From Bacillota bacterium (GTDB lineage Bacteria; Bacillota; Clostridia; Lachnospirales; Lachnospiraceae): a stretch of DNA of 64,000 nucleotides. The stretch covers positions 145,202 to 209,201 of the forward strand of contig JAEVYY010000007.1 in the NCBI GenBank assembly GCA_023392535.1. The letters are read 5' to 3'. The notes beneath the pieces are model-generated. The model was not told where the DNA came from, searched no databases, and saw only the letters and a program-made list of their open reading frames with translations. How positions within the stretch are numbered: position 1 is the first letter of the stretch; every line of letters begins with the position of its first letter. Shown in pieces: positions 1 through 8,368 of this stretch. The translations under genes and the position numbers were made by a program.

Positions 1-1078
1 AAATTTTAGGAATTAATTTTTTCTGTATCTTTTTACTTGTAAGTGAAGATTTTGCCGGTATTATTGGCATGATTGCCGTGATATTAATGACCGGTACGAA
101 AATTGGAGTATTACCATCCATATCGGATAATACTAAAATACCATACTCATTTTTGTAAATGGTTCCAGTGGCCGTTATATTAGAACCTGCAGATAGTTGA
201 ATATCTGTAGAAACCGACAGATAGTCATGATAAGCTGTAATTAAATTAGTATCGCAGCCAGAAGGGAATTGTGTTGTTGGTAAGAAGGTGATGGATGGAT
301 CATAGATGCTGCCATCACCGGCATAGATTGCAGCAATGGAATTCAGAGGAATAGTTTGCTGCTGTCCATCATCAAGCAGTATAAAAAGTGCTCCATAAGT
401 TCCCACCGCCGAGGAATAAAGTTGATATGGTGTTCCCGTTATGGAAGAAGAAGCCAACCCTGTTGTAAATACTGTAATTTTATTTGGATATAGTGCAATG
501 ATCTGCTCGATTAAATTTGCCAATTGTTCGTAACTAAAGCAGATAGCACTGGATGGTTCTACGGGAGTCTCAGAATACGTGATGTGCAATCTAGGGTAAT
601 AGGGCTCGTACTCAATTTGATTGGTCGCAAAATGGACCACAGTGCTGCCGTCTGAATTGGTCAGTGCTATGCCATTATTCGCATAGGTGTTGTTCAACCA
701 ACTATTCACGAGTGCTGTAATATCTATTTGCACCGTTTTATAGATATCATCTGCAGTAACATTGATTTGGGCTGGTGTCGCTGTAAAGGCGGGCCGAGTG
801 TTGTAAGTCACCGTATTTGTATCAAGCGGAGCAGTCACCCGATTGACCACAATTGGACTGGAAGCTTCACCCGTTTTTTCAATGATAGTTAATTCGAGCA
901 TAGCACTGTCAATAACTGAAACAGGTAGCATTGGCAGTGGAATCTGAAGGTAACTAATACAATTTAGAAATATTGGATCGGTACCTGCATAAATCAGAGG
1001 AGGTTCTGAAAAGTGGTAGTCCGGCAATAGAGAAGATACAAAGGCCGTATTTGGTAGATTTACTGTTATATTTGCCAT
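1..1078 (-). CDS. DNRLRE-domain (CBM96-like) surface protein, C-terminus outside window
   Basis: Reading the minus strand from ATG at 1078 gives an uninterrupted frame of about 359 codons that runs off the left edge. The N-terminal ~170 residues (starting MANITVNLP) resemble the DNRLRE/CBM96-type beta-sandwich. They have a 'Y-N-T-R-P' segment, an 'I-D-I-T-A-L-V-N-S-W' segment and the closing 'P-R-L-H-I-T-Y' strand. The rest is Thr/Ile/Ser-rich and unrecognised. No signal peptide is visible, so surface or spore-coat location is only a guess. The start is preceded by a weak AAGAAAGTG ribosome site. The gene is divergent from the LysM-GH18 gene, with a 208-bp shared AT-rich upstream region. Confidence 0.7.
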   Translation of the reverse strand, partial: MANITVNLPNTAFVSSLLPDYHFSEPPLIYAGTDPIFLNCISYLQIPLPMLPVSVIDSAMLELTIIEKTGEASSPIVVNRVTAPLDTNTVTYNTRPAFTATPAQINVTADDIYKTVQIDITALVNSWLNNTYANNGIALTNSDGSTVVHFATNQIEYEPYYPRLHITYSETPVEPSSAICFSYEQLANLIEQIIALYPNKITVFTTGLASSSITGTPYQLYSSAVGTYGALFILLDDGQQQTIPLNSIAAIYAGDGSIYDPSITFLPTTQFPSGCDTNLITAYHDYLSVSTDIQLSAGSNITATGTIYKNEYGILVLSDMDGNTPIFVPVINITAIMPIIPAKSSLTSKKIQKKLIPKI

Positions 1079-1286
1079 ATATTTATTTCACTTTCTTTTT
1101 TTTTAGTGATTTTAGTCACCTTATTACATAATATGCATGGTTAGTATTTTGTTGAAATAAATATATTAATGCAATATTTTATCATATGATATAATCTCGG
1201 ATTCGTACCAAATTCTTTAATCATTTAATTCACTGATATCAATTTTGTTACATATAATAGTAAAACAATAAGAAGGGGATTTAAAA

Positions 1287-2576
1287 ATGATTATTTATGT
1301 AGTGGAGGCAGGCGATACAATGGAATCGATCGCTGATAAATTCAGGGTATCTATGACAAGGTTGATCCTAGAAAATGGAATTACAAATCCAAATGATCTC
1401 GTGATAGGACAAACAATTGTAATTGCCTATCCGAAAGAAACCTATATGGTAAAAGAAGGAGATACCTTATCGGAAATCGCGATTAGCCATGGGGTCTCTA
1501 TTATGCAACTGTTAAGAAATAATCCTTTTTTATTGGATCGGGATTATATCTATCCGGGGGAAGAAATTATCATCCGTTATGACACAAAAGCGTCTATCAC
1601 CACAAATGCCTATGCGTTTCCTTTTATAGAAGATAAGATATTAAAAAGATCATTACCTTACTTGACTTATCTATCCATATTAAATTATAAAACATCTAGA
1701 AAAGGAGAGATTGACTCTTATTATGATGATACGGATCTAATCAGAACAGCAAAGCAATATGGCGTCGTACCCTTGATGCTTTTATCAAGTCTTACATTTC
1801 AGGGAGAACGCAATCCCGAAATAATATATGAAATACTTTTAAATCCCACATATCAGGAAAGACACGCACAAAACATGCTTACGGTATTAAAGGAAAAAGG
1901 TTATTATGGAGTTAATATTACCATTACATTTTTAAATGAAACGACACAAGACCTCTATGTGAAGTATTTACAAAGAATTACTAATATTCTTAAAAAAGAA
2001 AATTATCTTGTTTTTATCACGATTGATCCCAATTTTATGAGAGAGAATAATCAGACTGTATTTGAGAATGTAGATTATACGAATTTCAATGAATTAGTAG
2101 ATGAAGCTTATTTAATGCGATTTTTTTGGGGAACACAATATGGTCCTCCTATGCCCGTCAGCTCATTAGCAGACATATCCTTATATGTTAATTATATTAC
2201 CCAAATGTTCAATCCTAAAAAAATAAATATCGGATTTCCATTGCTGGGATATGATTGGATACTACCATATATTGAAGGATTTTCTGAAGCAAACGCCCTT
2301 ACACTAGATAGTGCAATTGATTTGGCGCGTACTACAGAATCCATAATTTATTTTGATGAAGTATCCAAGACACCTTATTTTGAATATTCCATTGATGTAA
2401 AAAGTAGAGATATCAAACATATCGTATGGTTTGTCGATGCCCGGACGATTTATGCAATTATCAATTTAGTAATTAATGATAGGTTACAAGGTGCAGGATT
2501 ATGGAATATCATGAGCCATTATCCCCAATTATGGCTGATAATTAACGTGAATTGTGATATCCAAAAATTGATTTAA
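1287..2576 (+). CDS. LysM-LysM-GH18 protein (SleL/YaaH-like), probably non-catalytic
   Basis: This 429-residue protein starts directly with two LysM repeats (about 2-48 and 52-98), followed by a glycoside hydrolase 18 barrel. The architecture is that of the spore-cortex N-acetylglucosaminidases SleL/YaaH, which also lack a signal peptide and are delivered during sporulation. The catalytic strand reads G-V-N-I-T-I-T-F at residues 208-215. In SleL-type enzymes the corresponding segment is N-I-D-x-E, so both acidic residues are replaced by Thr (212 and 214). Peptidoglycan binding therefore looks intact while hydrolysis is doubtful. A GGGGA ribosome site precedes ATG 1287. Confidence 0.85.
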   Translation: MIIYVVEAGDTMESIADKFRVSMTRLILENGITNPNDLVIGQTIVIAYPKETYMVKEGDTLSEIAISHGVSIMQLLRNNPFLLDRDYIYPGEEIIIRYDTKASITTNAYAFPFIEDKILKRSLPYLTYLSILNYKTSRKGEIDSYYDDTDLIRTAKQYGVVPLMLLSSLTFQGERNPEIIYEILLNPTYQERHAQNMLTVLKEKGYYGVNITITFLNETTQDLYVKYLQRITNILKKENYLVFITIDPNFMRENNQTVFENVDYTNFNELVDEAYLMRFFWGTQYGPPMPVSSLADISLYVNYITQMFNPKKINIGFPLLGYDWILPYIEGFSEANALTLDSAIDLARTTESIIYFDEVSKTPYFEYSIDVKSRDIKHIVWFVDARTIYAIINLVINDRLQGAGLWNIMSHYPQLWLIINVNCDIQKLI

Positions 2577-2579
2577 TAC

Positions 2580-2608
2580 TTGACAGAATAGAAGATAATA
2601 TTTAGAAT
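2580..2608 (+). promoter_or_regulatory. Sigma-A-type promoter of tetR-nitroreductase operon
   Basis: TTGACA (2580-2585), 17-bp spacer, TAGAAT (2603-2608). It lies just after the LysM-GH18 stop codon and just before the palindrome at 2610. Confidence 0.7.
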
Positions 2609-2609
2609 T

Positions 2610-2632
2610 AAAGTAAACAGATGGTTTACTTT
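2610..2632. promoter_or_regulatory. Probable TetR operator (9-5-9 palindrome)
   Basis: Perfect inverted repeat AAAGTAAAC-AGATG-GTTTACTTT, placed directly downstream of the -10 box, where a bound repressor would block initiation. Its most likely ligand is the TetR protein encoded 14 bp further on (autoregulation, inferred). Confidence 0.7.
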
Positions 2633-2646
2633 TGGAGGATATTCGG

Positions 2647-3261
2647 ATGAATAGACAATTGAAAAAGGAGAATATAAGAGAGAATATCATACAGGCATTG
2701 TATGAATTATTAAAAGGTAGAACTTTTGAAAATCTGTCGAGTAAAGAAATATGCGAAAAAGCAGGTGTGAGTAAAAGAACTCTCTATATATATTTTCGGA
2801 GTCAGGATGAGATGTATTTAGAATTGGTCAGGAGAAGTTTCAAACATATGGTCGAAACCTTTGAACAGGATATGATGTTTGAAACGACAATAGAAGATAA
2901 AATTTGTAATATAGGAGAAAGATATCTTTGCTTCCTGTTTGATCACCCTACAGAGGGGGAACTGATCATCGGCTACGATGAAAAACGTTATGTGGAGGCT
3001 TTTCCTGAATTGGTAGGAGAAATCAGTACTATTGCAAATGAATATGAATTGCTCCACATATTTCGTAAGTGGAAGCTTGATCCTGAAATCTATGATAGCA
3101 ATTTGGCCATTTTCTTATGGGCATATATTCAGGGAATTGCCCAATTACTCGTTCGTAAGGAGGGATGGATGGAAGGATACTATGGGATGCCAATACAAAA
3201 AATAATTAAGGATCAGATACACTTTGTCAGGATAATGTTAAGAGGAGTGATAAATGACTAG
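2647..3261 (+). CDS. TetR/AcrR family transcriptional regulator
   Basis: This is a 204-residue regulator with an N-terminal helix-turn-helix of the TetR type (S-S-K-E-I-C-E-K-A-G-V-S-K-R-T-L-Y-I-Y-F) and a ligand domain I cannot assign. I chose ATG 2647 because GGAGG sits at 2634-2638, 8 nt upstream. An in-frame TTG at 2632 would overlap that site. The gene overlaps the downstream nitroreductase-like gene by 8 bp, so the two are one operon, and a palindromic operator overlaps their promoter. The effector is probably a compound handled by the downstream protein, but nothing in the sequence identifies it. Confidence 0.9.
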   Translation: MNRQLKKENIRENIIQALYELLKGRTFENLSSKEICEKAGVSKRTLYIYFRSQDEMYLELVRRSFKHMVETFEQDMMFETTIEDKICNIGERYLCFLFDHPTEGELIIGYDEKRYVEAFPELVGEISTIANEYELLHIFRKWKLDPEIYDSNLAIFLWAYIQGIAQLLVRKEGWMEGYYGMPIQKIIKDQIHFVRIMLRGVIND

Positions 3262-4378
3262 GAGAAGAAACGTGTTGCTTTATTTGTTATTTGTGTTCAT
3301 CACTTTCGTGTTTGGTATGTCCGTCTGGGATGGAAATTTTTTAAGATCTTATTATGACAGTTCCAAAGATTACTATGATCATGAAAAAGAAATGATGTCA
3401 GAAACACAATTCCAATTAATCAAGGCAGGAATTCAGGCGGGAAGCAGTCATAACATGCAGCCATGGAAAATTCGTATTCATGATCAAAAGTCTTTTTCGC
3501 TCCATGCAGATATGGAGAAAACGTTACCGGTCATAGATCCACAGAATAAGCAGCTTTTGATGAGTCAGGGAACTTTTATAGGATTGGTGAAAAAAGCTGC
3601 AGAGGAAGCAGATGTTGAGCTTCAAGTTACTTATCATGCATTAAATATGAGTGAAAACTTTCCTCTGATAGCAACTTTTACAATCTTACAGGATAAAAAC
3701 TCCAAAATAGATGCAGTAACATCGGCAACGAGGGGTACGTTTTCAGAAGATACAGCCTTTGATCTTGAAAAAGCTACAGACTCCATTTACAATCAATTAC
3801 CTGGTTATGAAGTAGTATGGATAGAAGGAGAAAAGTTAGGACGCTTTCAGTATTATCTTAAAAAGGGATCTTCCATAGAAGCAGAAAATCAACAAGCGAT
3901 GGAAGAACTTTTGGACATTTTCCGTTTTACGAAGTGGGAGAAAAATAAATATCGATACGGACTGTCCTTAAATACCATATCACCTCCTGTGCGGACAATG
4001 ATTGAGCCTATTGTGGGAGTAACTTCGGGGTGGAAAAGCTTTGGTCATTCTTCCATGGCTACCTTTTTTAAGCGACTGGATGGGGAGAAGTCTTACCTTG
4101 TTTTATCCGTTAGGAATCCTCAGCTATCTGATTACATACAAGTGGGAGAAGCATTTTCTATGTTGAGTCTGAATATGGAGGGATATGCTTCCAGACCAGC
4201 GGTTCAACTCTTGCAGCCTCTTTCTGGGATGCAGGAGGTTTACAATGATATGCAGGAAGAATTCGATATCAAAGGTGAGGTGATGATGATCATAGGATTT
4301 ACTAAGATAACGGATTCTTATCATGAATCGGTACGTCATCAGGTATCAGATCTGATAATGAATAAAAATAGTTATTGA
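3254..4378 (+). CDS. Membrane-anchored nitroreductase-like protein (Acg family)
   Basis: This 374-residue protein has one N-terminal membrane segment (about residues 7-25) and then a flavin-reductase-like domain. The segment A-G-S-S-H-N-M-Q-P-W (about 61-70) matches the Acg-type FMN-binding nitroreductase signature 'AxSxHNxQPW'. Acg proteins are unusual nitroreductases thought to bind or sequester flavin; their chemistry is poorly known. Translation starts at ATG 3254, inside the end of the tetR gene, with AGGAG upstream. The repressor and the cotranscribed redox protein suggest an inducible response to an electrophilic or nitro compound (inference). Confidence 0.75.
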   Translation: MTRRRNVLLYLLFVFITFVFGMSVWDGNFLRSYYDSSKDYYDHEKEMMSETQFQLIKAGIQAGSSHNMQPWKIRIHDQKSFSLHADMEKTLPVIDPQNKQLLMSQGTFIGLVKKAAEEADVELQVTYHALNMSENFPLIATFTILQDKNSKIDAVTSATRGTFSEDTAFDLEKATDSIYNQLPGYEVVWIEGEKLGRFQYYLKKGSSIEAENQQAMEELLDIFRFTKWEKNKYRYGLSLNTISPPVRTMIEPIVGVTSGWKSFGHSSMATFFKRLDGEKSYLVLSVRNPQLSDYIQVGEAFSMLSLNMEGYASRPAVQLLQPLSGMQEVYNDMQEEFDIKGEVMMIIGFTKITDSYHESVRHQVSDLIMNKNSY

Positions 4379-4404
4379 TGGCGGGTATTGATTCACCCGC
4401 CATC
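4377..4404. terminator. Hairpin between convergent genes
   Basis: GATGGCGGGT / ACCCGCCATC 10-bp perfect stem with an 8-nt loop, lying between the stop codons of the nitroreductase-like gene (+) and the DinB gene (-). Neither strand has a long T tract directly after the stem. It is probably a weak bidirectional terminator. Confidence 0.6.
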
Positions 4405-4406
4405 AG

Positions 4407-4880
4407 CTATGTAAGCAAGGCATCCATTTCGCTTAAATGCAACTTAAAATGACGAAGAAAGTCAATAATCATTTCTTGTAACGTAATGGTTTCATTTAAT
4501 GCGCTGATCCATTCATGATTTATTTTCTCCATATTGACATTATTGATAATATGAATCAGGTGAAGATGGGAGTATTTCCACAATTGAATTAAATCCTCCC
4601 AATTTTCATTCTGATAATTTTGTATTGCGATCCACCGGTCGTTATTCCCATTACTTGCGTAATCAGGAAAAAGGAATGGACTTGTCTGATATTGTAGATG
4701 TATAATTCTATGTGTATTGTTGGATGCCGAATCGACCATATGTCCAAGGATCTGCTTTAGGGACCTGTTCTGACTGTTCCTATTATTTGCTCTCACATCT
4801 TCTGAAACTTCTGATAATTTTGGTACCCATTCATCGATCAATCTTAAGAGTTCTTCATTATTCTCTTTAAATCTGTTCAT
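4407..4880 (-). CDS. DinB-superfamily putative metalloenzyme
   Basis: This 157-residue all-helical protein of the DinB/YfiT four-helix-bundle superfamily has the spaced histidines typical of its metal site: H47 in I-L-G-H-M-V-D-S, then H144 and H148 in the C-terminal helix R-H-F-K-L-H-L. Such proteins bind a divalent metal, and some are thiol (bacillithiol or mycothiol) transferases, but no reaction can be assigned here. The gene is divergent from a LysR regulator across a 131-bp gap with an inverted repeat, so that regulator may control it. Confidence 0.75.
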   Translation of the reverse strand: MNRFKENNEELLRLIDEWVPKLSEVSEDVRANNRNSQNRSLKQILGHMVDSASNNTHRIIHLQYQTSPFLFPDYASNGNNDRWIAIQNYQNENWEDLIQLWKYSHLHLIHIINNVNMEKINHEWISALNETITLQEMIIDFLRHFKLHLSEMDALLT

Positions 4881-4919
4881 ATCAAATTCCTCCTACCATT
4901 TCATTGGGATATATCGAAA

Positions 4920-4950
4920 TATTTATTTGTATGCTATCATGGAATAAATA
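4920..4950. promoter_or_regulatory. Inverted repeat between dinB-like gene and lysR
   Basis: TATTTATT (4920-4927) and AATAAATA (4943-4950) form a perfect 8-bp inverted repeat with a 15-bp spacer in the divergent intergenic region. This is a position where LysR-type regulators usually bind. The arms are AT-rich, so chance occurrence is possible. Confidence 0.4.
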
Positions 4951-5011
4951 ATTAGTAAAATTGATTAATTCTATATTATTATTCGATAAAATCAATATGG
5001 AGGTATCAGGA

Positions 5012-5902
5012 ATGGAATTAAGACAATTACAAACATTTAAGACAATCGCTAAACTTCAAAGTTTTTCAAAAGCCGCATTGGAGTTAGGCTACGCACAATC
5101 ATCTGTTACCTCCCAGATTCAACTACTTGAGCAGGAACTTAAGGTAAAATTATTCGAACGTTTGGGCCATACTATTTCGTTAACGTTAGAAGGAAAGAAG
5201 TTGTTGCCGATAGCAGAACAGATGTTGCAGCTGTCAAATGATGCAAGGAATATTGCTGGAAATCCAGATAGACCAGCGGGATATTTGACGATAGGTGCAG
5301 TGGAATCTTTATGTGCCACAAGGTTGCCAAAACTTTTAAAAGAATATCAAATACGATATCCGGATGTCGAGATTTTGATTAAGTTTGGTACAAGAAATGA
5401 ATTTTTGCATGCATTAAAAAATAATGAGATGGATCTTGCATTTTTTCTGGAGCCTGAGATCATTCTTCATGATTTTATTACGGTATCGAGAACGGTTGAG
5501 CCAATGGGACTATTTTGCGCGCCTGAACATGCATTGGCCTGCAAAGAACATGTTTACCCACAAGATTTATCTGGAGAACCATTCATTTTAACAGAGTCAA
5601 CTTGTGGTTATAGAGAGCTATTTAACACAATCATATCCCAATACCATATCAAGCCCCGATCATTGATAGAAACGGGTAATGTTCCGGTTATCAAACAGTT
5701 GATCATGGGTAATATGGGAATCACATTTTTACCAAAGATGGCGGTGGAAGAAGAACTTCAGAAAAAAAAGTTTGCTTCATTGCACTGGGAGGGACCAGAA
5801 TTTGTGATATATACACAAGTGCTATATCACAAAGACAAATGGATGTCTTCAGCGCTTACAGCTTTTATTGATCTGATGCTTGAAATGAAAGTTCTTTCCT
5901 GA
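5012..5902 (+). CDS. LysR family transcriptional regulator
   Basis: This is a 296-residue LysR-type regulator. It has an N-terminal winged helix (M-E-L-R-Q-L-Q-T-F, then A-A-L-E-L-G-Y-A-Q-S-S-V-T-S-Q-I) followed by a periplasmic-binding-protein-like effector domain (from about residue 90). The longer reading frame opens at 4961, but GGAGG at 4999-5003 sits 8 nt before ATG 5012 and the protein then begins exactly at the family's usual N-terminus. The DinB-type gene is its divergent neighbour and most likely target. The coinducer is unknown. Confidence 0.9.
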   Translation: MELRQLQTFKTIAKLQSFSKAALELGYAQSSVTSQIQLLEQELKVKLFERLGHTISLTLEGKKLLPIAEQMLQLSNDARNIAGNPDRPAGYLTIGAVESLCATRLPKLLKEYQIRYPDVEILIKFGTRNEFLHALKNNEMDLAFFLEPEIILHDFITVSRTVEPMGLFCAPEHALACKEHVYPQDLSGEPFILTESTCGYRELFNTIISQYHIKPRSLIETGNVPVIKQLIMGNMGITFLPKMAVEEELQKKKFASLHWEGPEFVIYTQVLYHKDKWMSSALTAFIDLMLEMKVLS

Positions 5903-5908
5903 TTATTC

Positions 5909-5937
5909 TTGACATTCTTAGTATGATAGATTAAAAT
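5909..5937 (+). promoter_or_regulatory. Sigma-A-type promoter of tetR-ilvBN region
   Basis: TTGACA (5909-5914), 17 bp, TAAAAT (5932-5937). The only upstream ATG of the reading frame (5936) lies inside this -10 box and cannot be the start, which supports the downstream TTG start of tetR. Confidence 0.75.
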
Positions 5938-5941
5938 GCAA

Positions 5942-5953
5942 GCAACTACTTGC
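5942..5953. promoter_or_regulatory. TetR operator, copy 1 (GCAACTACTTGC)
   Basis: A near-palindrome with one mismatched pair, directly downstream of the -10 box. Ten of 12 bases match copy 2 at 6589-6600 in front of ilvB. Consensus GCAA[CG]T[AG]CTTGC. Likely bound by the TetR encoded between the two copies. Confidence 0.6.
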
Positions 5954-5974
5954 ACGGGGATGGAGGTAATAAAT

Positions 5975-6550
5975 TTGGATGATACAAGTCAGAGGATTAT
6001 AGATGCTGCCATGCACTTAATTCGGGATAAAGGATACATTGCTACTACCACAAAAGATATCGCAAAAAAGGCCGGGGTGAATGAATGCACTTTATTTCGA
6101 AAATTTCAGAATAAAAAAGATATTGTTTTGAAGGGCATTTCACAAGAAAAGTGGAGGGGAAATATTTCAGCGAATATCTTTGAAAATGTAGTATGGGACC
6201 TTAAACCTGATTTAGAAATGTTCATGAGAGAGTATATGAACCGAATTACAGTCGATTTTGTAAATTTGTCGATTGGTTTACGAGCTCCTCAGATTTATGA
6301 AGAAACAGCCCCATTTATAATGAAAATACCACAAACATTCCTCTCATCTCTAATTTCTTATTTTGAACAGATGAAAGAGAAAGAAAAGATAATAGATGGT
6401 GATTTTGAAAATATGGCTATGACATTTTTTTCAGCTACTTTTGGCTACACTTTTTTACATGCATCTTTTGGAGAAAAACTGTCGACAAAAAAGCAAGAAG
6501 ATTTTATTAAAGATAGTGTCAAATTTTTTATACAAGGTATATCATTTTAG
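5975..6550 (+). CDS. TetR family regulator, probable repressor of itself and ilvBN
   Basis: This 191-residue TetR-type regulator has an HTH of the form T-T-K-D-I-A-K-K-A-G-V-N-E-C-T-L-F-R-K-F. I chose the TTG start at 5975 because GGAGGT at 5962-5967 is 7 nt upstream and the upstream ATG codons overlap the promoter or the ribosome site. The gene is followed by ilvB and ilvN on the same strand. Matching palindromes lie at its own promoter and in the gap before ilvB, so it probably controls all three genes. TetR control of acetolactate synthase is uncommon, since T-box, attenuation or CodY control is usual in Firmicutes. Confidence 0.88.
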   Translation: MDDTSQRIIDAAMHLIRDKGYIATTTKDIAKKAGVNECTLFRKFQNKKDIVLKGISQEKWRGNISANIFENVVWDLKPDLEMFMREYMNRITVDFVNLSIGLRAPQIYEETAPFIMKIPQTFLSSLISYFEQMKEKEKIIDGDFENMAMTFFSATFGYTFLHASFGEKLSTKKQEDFIKDSVKFFIQGISF

Positions 6551-6572
6551 TACTGTTAGCGCAGTACTAAAA
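6545..6572. repeat. Hairpin overlapping the tetR stop codon
   Basis: A perfect 11-bp stem (TTTTAGTACTG / CAGTACTAAAA) around the loop TTAGCG. It has A residues rather than a T tract after the stem on the + strand, so it is not a standard terminator for tetR. It could reduce readthrough into ilvB or act as a protein site. Confidence 0.5.
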
Positions 6573-6588
6573 AATATCATTAAATATA

Positions 6589-6600
6589 GCAAGTGCTTGC
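6589..6600. promoter_or_regulatory. TetR operator, copy 2 (GCAAGTGCTTGC)
   Basis: A perfect 5-2-5 palindrome 29 bp before the ilvB start codon, matching the site at 5942-5953 in 10 of 12 positions. Confidence 0.6.
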
Positions 6601-6629
6601 ATGCATATTTTTTGGAAAGGAATAATAAA

Positions 6630-8351
6630 ATGGAAATAACAGGAGCGGAGCTTTTTGTCAAAGCTTTAAGAGAAGAGCAGGTATCTATTTTGTTTGGATA
6701 TCCGGGTGGTCAGGTCATAGATCTTTTTGACGCTCTCTATGGAGAAAAAAGCATTCAAATCATTTTACCCCGCCATGAACAAGGGTTGATTCATGCAGCG
6801 GATGGGTATGCACGTTCCACTGGTAAGGTTGGTGTCTGCCTTGTGACGAGCGGACCAGGAGCGACTAACCTGGTAACAGGTATTGCCACTGCCAATTATG
6901 ATTGTGTGCCGTTGGTCTGCTTCACAGGGCAGGTATCTACGAATCTGATTGGTAAGGATGCATTTCAAGAAGTTGATATCGTTGGGATTACCAGAAACAT
7001 CTGCAAATATGCCGTTACGGTACGTAAGAGACAAGATTTGGGAAATGTTATTAAAAAAGCCTTCTACATTGCAAAGACTGGGAAACCAGGGGTAGTCGTT
7101 GTAGATTTACCAAAAGATATACAGAGAGAGTTTGGAGAAGAAATCTATCCTAAGTTTGTTAACGTCAGGGGCTATAAGCCTAATCTTACCGTTCATGAAG
7201 GACAGATAAAAAAAGCAATTGAAGTGCTCAAACAAGCAAAAAAACCTTTGTTTCTGATTGGTGGAGGTGTCCACATTTCTGGTGCAGAAAATGAAATGAG
7301 ACAATTGGCAGAACAAACCGGGATCCCTGTGGTCACAACCATAATGGGAAAAGGGGCTATACCAACAAAGCATCCCCTGTATATTGGGAATATTGGAATC
7401 CATGCCATTTATGCTGCAAATGCTGCGGTTAATGAATGCGATGTATTATGCTCCATAGGAACACGATTTAATGATAGAATTACAGGGAAAACAGATACCT
7501 TTGCACCAAAAGCGACGTTGATACATATTGATGTCGATCCGGCTTCCATTGCAAAAAATGTAGCCGTAGATATCCCAATTGTGGCAGATGCAAAGAATGC
7601 AATTGAACATTTACGAAAGAAGGCTATCTCAGTCAAATGCAAGGATTGGCGCAAGCAGATTGCTACATGGAAGAAAGAGTATCCTCTTATCGTAAATACG
7701 GATGGTCTGACGCCACAAAATATCATCACAAAAGTCAATAAAGGCTTCCAAAATGCAGTCATTGTAACGGATGTTGGACAAAATCAACTTTGGGCAACAC
7801 AATATCTGGAGCTGGATGAAAGTAAACAGATGCTGACTTCAGGAGGTCTGGGAACGATGGGGTATGGATTACCGGCAGCACTGGGAGCTAAGTTGGGTAA
7901 TCCGGAAAAAGATGTTATTGTAATCTGCGGCGATGGCGGGATACAGATGAATATTCAGGAGATGGCAACAGCTGTCGTGCAGGAACTTCCTATTATTGTA
8001 TGTATCTTCAATAATGGTTATCTTGGAAACGTAAGACAGTGGCAGCAAATGTTCTATCAAAAACGTTATTCCTGTACCTGTATGCGATATCGCAAGCAAT
8101 GTGATTTAAATTGTAACGATCCAGGAAAAGATTGTCCTGTTTATACTCCCGATTTTATAAAACTCGCGGAGAGCTATGGAGCCTATGGCATTCGTGTAAC
8201 AAAGGATGAGGATATTGATAAAGCGTTAAGAGCTGCTCAAAATAATCGTTTAGCTCCAACGGTAATAGAATTTATGATCAAGGCGGAAGAAAATGTTCTG
8301 CCAATCGTTCCGCCGGGGAGCCCCATCCATGAAATGGTAATGGAATATTAA
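6630..8351 (+). CDS. ilvB: Acetolactate synthase large subunit
   Basis: A 573-residue thiamine-diphosphate enzyme making 2-acetolactate or 2-aceto-2-hydroxybutyrate, the first common step of valine, leucine and isoleucine synthesis. Visible landmarks are the N-terminal catalytic Glu (P-R-H-E-Q-G), the central FAD-type domain, and the C-terminal TPP motif G-D-G-G-I-Q-M-N with F-N-N-G-Y-L-G. ATG 6630 is preceded by GGAAAGG at the correct distance; the reading frame upstream of it overlaps tetR and is not coding. About 20 residues near 480-505 form an unusual Cys-rich insert (five Cys) between K-R-Y-S and Y-T-P-D-F. ilvN follows after 17 bp. Confidence 0.95.
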   Translation: MEITGAELFVKALREEQVSILFGYPGGQVIDLFDALYGEKSIQIILPRHEQGLIHAADGYARSTGKVGVCLVTSGPGATNLVTGIATANYDCVPLVCFTGQVSTNLIGKDAFQEVDIVGITRNICKYAVTVRKRQDLGNVIKKAFYIAKTGKPGVVVVDLPKDIQREFGEEIYPKFVNVRGYKPNLTVHEGQIKKAIEVLKQAKKPLFLIGGGVHISGAENEMRQLAEQTGIPVVTTIMGKGAIPTKHPLYIGNIGIHAIYAANAAVNECDVLCSIGTRFNDRITGKTDTFAPKATLIHIDVDPASIAKNVAVDIPIVADAKNAIEHLRKKAISVKCKDWRKQIATWKKEYPLIVNTDGLTPQNIITKVNKGFQNAVIVTDVGQNQLWATQYLELDESKQMLTSGGLGTMGYGLPAALGAKLGNPEKDVIVICGDGGIQMNIQEMATAVVQELPIIVCIFNNGYLGNVRQWQQMFYQKRYSCTCMRYRKQCDLNCNDPGKDCPVYTPDFIKLAESYGAYGIRVTKDEDIDKALRAAQNNRLAPTVIEFMIKAEENVLPIVPPGSPIHEMVMEY

Positions 8352-8368
8352 GTTCGGAGGTGTTTCGT

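Noticed and set aside
1079..1286. Riboswitch or sporulation sigma-factor promoter in the first divergent gap
   Set aside because: No aptamer core or convincing sigma-G/K -35/-10 pair could be identified; it is just AT-rich.
6441..6629. N-terminal extension of the acetolactate synthase frame overlapping tetR
   Set aside because: It lies in tetR coding sequence and the intergenic hairpin; ATG 6630 has a proper ribosome site and gives the family's normal N-terminus.
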